The notes below the pieces were generated by a model. That model ran no database searches and was not told the origin of the DNA. It saw nothing but the letters and a program-made list of their open reading frames with translations. A program made the position numbers and the translations under genes. Positions 7,771-11,400 of a stretch of DNA of 11,400 bases are shown here, piece by piece. The DNA is taken from the NCBI GenBank assembly GCA_002429315.1, contig DIZC01000061.1:1-11400 (forward strand), read 5' to 3'. Within the stretch, counting starts at the first letter, position 1. Every line of letters starts with the position of its first letter. The stretch comes from Alphaproteobacteria bacterium UBA6038 (GTDB taxonomy: Bacteria > Pseudomonadota > Alphaproteobacteria > Micropepsales > Micropepsaceae).

Positions 7771-8219
7771 ACGCACCCCGCGCCATTGCCACGCTTTTCG
7801 GCGTCGGCTACGCGCGTACTGCGCCGGGGACGGTCGCCAGTGCGGTGGCGCTCCCATTCGCCTATTTGATTGCGTTCACCGGTGGTCGCTTCGCGCTGCT
7901 GGTTCTTGCCATCGTGGTCCTGGCGATCGGCGCGTGGGCCTCCGAACTGTATGCCGCCGAAACCAAAACCTTCGATCCGTCGGAATGCGTTGTTGACGAA
8001 CTGGCCGGGCAATGGATCGCCTGCGCCTTTGCGCCCGTTTCGCTTGCGGGCTACGCACTCGCCTTCGTGCTGTTCCGTATATTCGACATCTGGAAGCCTT
8101 GGCCGACCCGTCGCGTCGAGCGGCTGCACGGCGGGCTGGGCATCATGGCTGACGATGTGGTGGCTGCGCTGATGGCCGGCGTCATTCTTGCCGTGCTCGC
8201 GCACACGGGCCTAATCTGA
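7767..8219 (+). CDS. pgpA: Phosphatidylglycerophosphatase A
   Basis: PgpA is an inner-membrane enzyme that removes the phosphate of phosphatidylglycerophosphate to give phosphatidylglycerol. The 150-residue product starts with GTG at 7767, overlapping the ispDF stop (GTGA). The open frame upstream of this codon lies inside ispDF and encodes only Arg-rich shadow sequence. Family motifs are clear: GVGYARTAPGTVAS (12-25), DPSECVVDELAGQW (70-83), and FRIFDIWKPWPTRRVERL leading into GGLGIMADD (103-130). Hydrophobic segments at about 26-38, 42-58, 86-105 and 131-146 fit a small multi-pass membrane protein. cinA follows four bases after the stop. Confidence 0.93.
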   Translation: MNAPRAIATLFGVGYARTAPGTVASAVALPFAYLIAFTGGRFALLVLAIVVLAIGAWASELYAAETKTFDPSECVVDELAGQWIACAFAPVSLAGYALAFVLFRIFDIWKPWPTRRVERLHGGLGIMADDVVAALMAGVILAVLAHTGLI

Positions 8220-8223
8220 CTCG

Positions 8224-8712
8224 ATGTTCCCCTCCCCTCTTCTTTCGCTTGCGCAAATCGTGCTGGCGGAGGCACGCGAGAAGAAATTGCGTCTTGCCAC
8301 GGCGGAGAGCTGCACGGGCGGGCTGATCGCAGCGCTGCTGACCGAAATTCCCGGCTCTTCGGATGTGCTGGATCGTGGTTTCGTCGTCTATTCCAACCGC
8401 GCGAAATCCGATCTCCTCGGCGTGCCAGGCGATCTGATCGCCGATCAGGGCGCGGTGTCGGAAGCAGTGGCGCGCGCCATGGCGGAAGGCGCCATCGAGA
8501 ACTCCAATGCGCACATGGCAGTCGCGGTCACCGGCGTGGCCGGGCCCGGCGGCGGCACCAAGCTGAAGCCGGTTGGGCTGGTGCATATCGCGGCGGCGCG
8601 CGAAGGCAGGTCCATCCGGCACGAGGCCCACCGCTTCGGCGACATCGGCCGCAGCGAAATCCGCCTCAAGTCTGTGGAAGCGGCGCTCATGCTTTTGCAG
8701 AGGCTGATTTAG
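8224..8712 (+). CDS. CinA C-terminal-domain protein, nicotinamide-nucleotide amidase type (PncC)
   Basis: This stand-alone CinA C-terminal domain of 162 residues belongs to the family that deamidates nicotinamide mononucleotide to nicotinate mononucleotide in the pyridine nucleotide salvage cycle. Visible motifs are ATAESCTGG (25-33) with the likely catalytic Ser29, DRGFVVYSNRAKSDLLGV (50-67), and AVTGVAGPGGGT (101-112). The N-terminal MoaB-like COG1058 domain of full-length CinA is absent, as is normal for PncC/YgaD-type members. It follows pgpA by four bases without a clear ribosome site, so coupling is likely. Its last 26 bases overlap the 3' end of ratA on the opposite strand. Deamidase activity is inferred from the family and could differ. 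Confidence 0.88.
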   Translation: MFPSPLLSLAQIVLAEAREKKLRLATAESCTGGLIAALLTEIPGSSDVLDRGFVVYSNRAKSDLLGVPGDLIADQGAVSEAVARAMAEGAIENSNAHMAVAVTGVAGPGGGTKLKPVGLVHIAAAREGRSIRHEAHRFGDIGRSEIRLKSVEAALMLLQRLI

Positions 8713-9148
8713 CCAGCTTGCCGGCGCGTTCCTCGAAGGCGTGGGTCATGGTGGAAACCGCGAGCGACATGGCGCTGCCGGCGATGGCGCTCAACAGCCG
8801 GCTCTTGAACTCGAAGCGAACGTCAAAATCGATCCGGCAGCCCTTTCCTTCCGGCGTAAAGCGCCAGCAATTCTCGAGTTCGCGGAACACGCCCTGTACC
8901 TGCCGTACGTCGACGCGGCGCGTCTGCGGATTGGCGACGATCCGGCTGGTGTACCGCTCGCGCAACGCGGAAAAGCCGACCTGCATTTCCGCGATCAGGA
9001 TTTCGCCGTCGCCGTCCTTCGCGCGCGACAGGACGCGCAAGGACACGACCCAGGGCAGGAATTCCGGATAGCGCTCGACATCGGCCACGATGGCGAACAT
9101 CAGGTCCGCGTCGTAGGGCACGAAGCGCGATTCGGAATGCTGCGGCAT
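8687..9148 (-). CDS. ratA: RatA/COQ10-like START-domain protein
   Basis: This small polyketide-cyclase/START-fold protein belongs to the family that includes mitochondrial Coq10 (ubiquinone chaperone) and E. coli RatA (reported to interfere with ribosome association). In alphaproteobacteria the quinone-binding role seems more likely, but this is inference. The 153-residue product shows the family pattern: MPQHSESRFVPY at the start, MFAIVADVERYPEFLPW (17-33), GFSALRERYTSRI (58-70), RQVQGVFRELENCWRF (82-97) and a C-terminal amphipathic helix. The ATG at 9148 is chosen by family alignment; the frame can also open at a GTG at 9163. Neither has a well-spaced ribosome site. The pirin gene on the same strand ends 33 bases upstream. 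It overlaps cinA tail to tail by 26 bases. Confidence 0.88.
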   Translation of the reverse strand: MPQHSESRFVPYDADLMFAIVADVERYPEFLPWVVSLRVLSRAKDGDGEILIAEMQVGFSALRERYTSRIVANPQTRRVDVRQVQGVFRELENCWRFTPEGKGCRIDFDVRFEFKSRLLSAIAGSAMSLAVSTMTHAFEERAGKLAKSASAKA

Positions 9149-9181
9149 GCCTCGACTATACACGCCGCTGCTGCAGCGTCG

Positions 9182-10039
9182 TCAGAACCGACCGGCCTGA
9201 TAGTCCCGAATGGCGGCGTGGATTTCGTCTGGCGTGTTCATCACGAAGGGACCGTATTTGGCGATCGGCTCGCGGAGCGGCTTGCCCGCGATCACCAGAA
9301 AACGCGCGCCGTTTGTCCAGGCGCGCACTTCAAGCGGACCGCCTTCCGACAGCACCCCGATCTCGCCGTTCTGAACCGCTTGGCCGTCCACCCGCGCCTC
9401 GCCTTCGAAGACATAAATAAAACCCGCATGGCCTTCGTGCAGCGGAACGTCCGCGGTGCCATTCGCCGGAACGGTTACGTCCGCAAGGAACGGTTCGGTT
9501 GTGCGGTCAGGGCCTGGACCTTTGTGGCCGTCCCATGCGCCGGCGATCAGCCTTACGCGCGCGCTGTCCACCGCGAACGAGGGAATGGCGCTGGCCGGAA
9601 TATCGGCATACCAGGGCGCGCGCATTTTCTCTTTCGCCGGCAGATTGATCCACAGCTGGAAGCCGAACAGGCGGCCCGCCGTTTGCGCCGGCATTTCGGA
9701 GTGCGCGACCCCGCGGCCAGCGGTCATCCATTGCACGCCGCCGTCGGTCACCAGCCCCTGCCCGCCATGATTGTCGCGATGCGCGATGCTGCCTTCAATC
9801 ATATAGCTCACGGTTTCGAAGCCGCGATGCGGATGCTCCGGAAATCCGGCGATGTAGTCGTTGGGATTGTCTGAGCGGAAAGTGTCCAGCATCAGGAACG
9901 GATCGACATCCGGCAGCGCCGGTGTGCCGATCAGCCGCGTCAGCTTGACGCCGGCGCCGTCTTGCGTCGGCATTCCGCGCACGCGGCGTACGATACTGCG
10001 CTGGTTGGCGGTGGTCAGAATTTCAGCAGCCGATGACAT
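9182..10039 (-). CDS. Pirin family protein
   Basis: Pirins are bicupin proteins that bind iron; some, such as YhhW, have quercetinase activity, and others modulate metabolic enzymes or transcription. The 285-residue product has the N-terminal pirin signature FPEHPHRGFETVSYMIEG (66-83) with metal ligands H69 and H71, and GRGVAHSEMP (108-117) with H113 and E115. The complete H-H-H-E set indicates a metal-competent protein. A C-terminal cupin follows (about 185-285). The ATG at 10039 is chosen because GGGAGAAGG lies just before it with six bases between GGAG and ATG; the frame extends to 10081 without homology. The gene sits between ratA and the low-GC orphan, in a spot where lipA and ratA are often adjacent, so it may have been inserted. 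Its substrate cannot be read from the sequence. Confidence 0.93.
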   Translation of the reverse strand: MSSAAEILTTANQRSIVRRVRGMPTQDGAGVKLTRLIGTPALPDVDPFLMLDTFRSDNPNDYIAGFPEHPHRGFETVSYMIEGSIAHRDNHGGQGLVTDGGVQWMTAGRGVAHSEMPAQTAGRLFGFQLWINLPAKEKMRAPWYADIPASAIPSFAVDSARVRLIAGAWDGHKGPGPDRTTEPFLADVTVPANGTADVPLHEGHAGFIYVFEGEARVDGQAVQNGEIGVLSEGGPLEVRAWTNGARFLVIAGKPLREPIAKYGPFVMNTPDEIHAAIRDYQAGRF

Positions 10040-10041
10040 AG

Positions 10042-10050
10042 CCTTCTCCC
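10042..10050 (-). promoter_or_regulatory. Ribosome binding site of the pirin gene
   Basis: GGGAGAAGG on the minus strand lies two bases before the ATG at 10039, with its GGAG core six bases away. It fixes the start at 10039 rather than the upstream in-frame ATG at 10081, which lacks such a site. Confidence 0.6.
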
Positions 10051-10145
10051 AATTTCGCTGCTGCTGATATGGGTTTCCCACGCCAACCTTGAAGAAGGCA
10101 CATCGATGTCACTGAACTATTGATCCGGTTTCTGCCACCATTCAT

Positions 10146-10846
10146 CTACCGCACGATGAGCACAAATACGTTTGCATCACCCCAAAACAGCTGTTTCGAG
10201 GGAAGCGCCTCCCACGCCGCTTTGAAGTCGGCCGATGCGGAAACGTCGAACGCTACCAGGCACCCGAAGTCATACGCCCATCCATCGCAAGCCGGGAGAC
10301 CTCGATAGAACACGGTTTCATAAATAGCTGCGACGAGTTGGCTTCGCGCTGCTGCGGAGCTGCCCCTGTCGAAGTACTTGGCTTCGAATACGATTTTGTG
10401 AGGAAAAGGCGCGGAAAGCCCCGCTTCGGGCCATGCTTGATTTGCTGGAAACGCGTTGCTGTAAGGCTTCAGCCAAGATTTGTAGATCTTCTCCGAGGGA
10501 ATGTCGAGCTTCTTCGGGAACGGATGTCCGGGCCTCCGGCGAACATTCGCGCTCGAGAGCTCCGGAAATTTCCTGAAATAGACGCAACGAAATGCCGCTC
10601 GGGCTTCTGCATCGCTTAGGTCGGCTGCCTGCTTTGCGGCCTCGAAAACACGCGGTGCCGCGACACTGTAGAATGCTATGTTCTCTTTGCTCTCCAGCTT
10701 TTCGCGTTCAGCCTTGTTCGGATTTGTCCAGATCGCATCGACCTGGGATTTGAGCGTCTCTGGCGTGGCAGATTCTCGTTCAGCTTATCGCGCAGGAGCT
10801 TCAGAAACTTGTATGCCGATGCCTTCTCGTCAGCGCTGATCGACAC
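10146..10846 (-). pseudogene. Orphan low-GC gene with one apparent frameshift; possible nuclease-like fold
   Basis: I do not recognise the family. A GTG at 10846, preceded by GAAGGTAGG (10852-10860), opens a frame beginning MSISADEKASAYKFLKLL. That frame loses coherent coding around 10772 and stops at 10676. A second frame, free of stops from 10784 to a TAG at 10146-10148, continues with protein-like sequence: DAIWTNPNKAEREKL, then WLKPYSNAF, KIVFEAKYFDRG, QLVAAIYETVFYRGLP, WAYDFGCLVAFDV, and a C-terminus ending FVLIVR. Total length is 701 bases, one short of 234 codons, so adding a base near AAT-CTG (10772) restores the whole frame. The hydrophobic strand with E-x-K (codons at 10383-10385 and 10377-10379), followed by a helix with Gln and Tyr, resembles the core of PD-(D/E)XK nucleases; this is weak inference. 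GC in hand-counted 60-base blocks is 47-57 percent, against 65 percent in pirin. It starts 15 bases after lipA. Either a decayed gene or a sequencing error explains the break. Confidence 0.65.
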
Positions 10847-10851
10847 TGCCG

Positions 10852-10860
10852 CCTACCTTC
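10852..10860 (-). promoter_or_regulatory. Ribosome binding site of the orphan gene
   Basis: GAAGGTAGG on the minus strand ends five bases before the GTG at 10846 and begins just after the lipA stop. It supports GTG as the true start and suggests the orphan is read from the lipA transcript. Confidence 0.5.
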
Positions 10861-10861
10861 A

Positions 10862-11377
10862 TCATTCTCTCGCGGTTTGAGAAGCCGCCCGCACAGCCTG
10901 CAACTGCACAAAATCGGAATCGGCGTGATAGGAGGAGCGGGTCAGCGGTGAGGCGGAGACCATCAGGAATCCTTTGGCGCGGGCGATCGCTTCCAGCGCC
11001 TGGAATTCCTCCGGGGCCCAGAACCGCGCGATGGCGGCGTGCTTTTTGGTCGGCTGCAAATACTGGCCGATGGTGAGGAAATCGACTTTCGCGGCCCGCA
11101 GGTCGTCCATCACTTGCATGATCTCTTGGCGGCTCTCGCCCAGTCCGACCATCAGCCCGGACTTGGTGAAGCCCGCCGGCGCCAGCTCCTTGGCGCGCGC
11201 GAGCAGCTGCAGCGACGCGAAGTAACGCGCGCCCGGACGCACGCTCAGATAAAGCCGCGGCACGGTTTCCAGATTGTGGTTGAACACATCCGGCCGAGCG
11301 TCCATCACGACATCCAGCGCACCCTCCTTGCGCAGGAAATCCGGCGTCAAGATTTCGATCGTGGTGTTGGGCGAACG
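10862..11377 (-). CDS. lipA: Lipoyl synthase LipA, C-terminal part (5' end cut off)
   Basis: LipA is a radical-SAM enzyme that inserts two sulfur atoms into protein-bound octanoyl groups to make lipoyl cofactors for 2-oxoacid dehydrogenases and glycine cleavage. The 171 genomic residues cover roughly the C-terminal half. Family sequence is plain: TTIEILTPDFL, DVFNHNLETVPRLY, KSGLMVGLGE, DFLTIGQYLQPTKKH, and near the C-terminus RSSYHAD, whose serine is a ligand of the auxiliary 4Fe-4S cluster. The CxxxCxxC radical-SAM motif and the N-terminal auxiliary-cluster cysteines lie beyond the window. The frame continues into adapter sequence from 11378 on, where it would read MYKRQ; those residues are artificial. 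The loss of the 5' end is a contig break, not evidence of a broken gene. Confidence 0.96.
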   Translation of the reverse strand, partial: RSPNTTIEILTPDFLRKEGALDVVMDARPDVFNHNLETVPRLYLSVRPGARYFASLQLLARAKELAPAGFTKSGLMVGLGESRQEIMQVMDDLRAAKVDFLTIGQYLQPTKKHAAIARFWAPEEFQALEAIARAKGFLMVSASPLTRSSYHADSDFVQLQAVRAASQTARE

Positions 11378-11400
11378 CTGTCTCTTATACACATCTGACG
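11378..11400. other. Sequencing adapter (Nextera / Tn5 mosaic end), not genomic
   Basis: The last 23 bases begin with CTGTCTCTTATACACATCT, the 19-base Tn5 mosaic-end complement used in Nextera libraries, and continue GACG, as in the standard read-through adapter. On the minus strand it makes lipA appear to start with MYKRQ, and on the plus strand it makes an open frame end in SLIHI; both are familiar artefacts at contig ends. Confidence 0.97.

Noticed and set aside
6582..8204. Long minus-strand open frame opposite ispDF-pgpA
   Set aside because: The translation is low-complexity, rich in Arg, Ser, Pro and Ala, with no domain; it is the GC-driven shadow of well-identified plus-strand genes.
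10676..10846. Programmed ribosomal frameshift in the orphan gene
   Set aside because: No slippery heptamer or downstream pseudoknot is evident near 10772, and the length is one base short of a whole number of codons; a mutation or base-calling error is simpler.
11378..11392. Apparent N-terminus MYKRQ of the lipA reading frame
   Set aside because: Encoded by adapter bases, not by the genome.

Overview
The window reads as a GC-rich alphaproteobacterial chromosome segment. The evidence is the minus-strand series ntrY-ntrX-dat-hfq-hflX, the fused ispDF gene diverging from it, and a lipA/ratA block nearby. This layout is known from Rhizobiales, Caulobacterales and Rhodospirillales; the order cannot be settled from the sequence alone. 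The last 23 bases are not genomic. They match the Nextera (Tn5 mosaic-end) sequencing adapter, so the right edge is a contig end inside lipA.

Layout. Positions 1-80 hold the 3' end of an unidentified plus-strand gene, followed by a strong hairpin (112-140). Positions 168-6417 are a tightly packed minus-strand series, transcribed right to left: ntrY (sensor kinase), ntrX (response regulator, 32-base overlap), dat (D-amino-acid transaminase, ATGA overlap), hfq (RNA chaperone) and hflX (ribosome-associated GTPase). A 198-base intergenic region (6418-6615) separates ntrY from the divergent plus-strand operon ispDF-pgpA-cinA (isoprenoid precursor synthesis, phosphatidylglycerol synthesis, NMN deamidase-type CinA domain). 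That operon meets ratA tail to tail with a 26-base overlap. Further right, all on the minus strand, are ratA/COQ10-like, a pirin, a broken low-GC orphan gene and the 3' half of lipA (lipoyl synthase).

Function. ntrYX is a nitrogen- or redox-linked two-component system, and hfq/hflX act in post-transcriptional control and ribosome rescue or recycling. Most other genes are housekeeping: isoprenoids, phospholipid, quinone handling, lipoate.

What departs from the expected. (1) dusB-ntrB-ntrC, which usually lie between ispDF and ntrY, are absent here. (2) A pirin gene and an orphan of visibly lower GC, with one apparent single-base frameshift, separate lipA from ratA, which are often neighbours. 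The orphan carries an E-x-K motif that could belong to a PD-(D/E)XK nuclease fold, but this is only a suggestion. (3) NtrX lacks the GAFTGA loop. (4) There is adapter contamination at the 3' end. I see no CRISPR array, IS element, tRNA or rRNA. Apart from the orphan gene, nothing points to an undescribed system.
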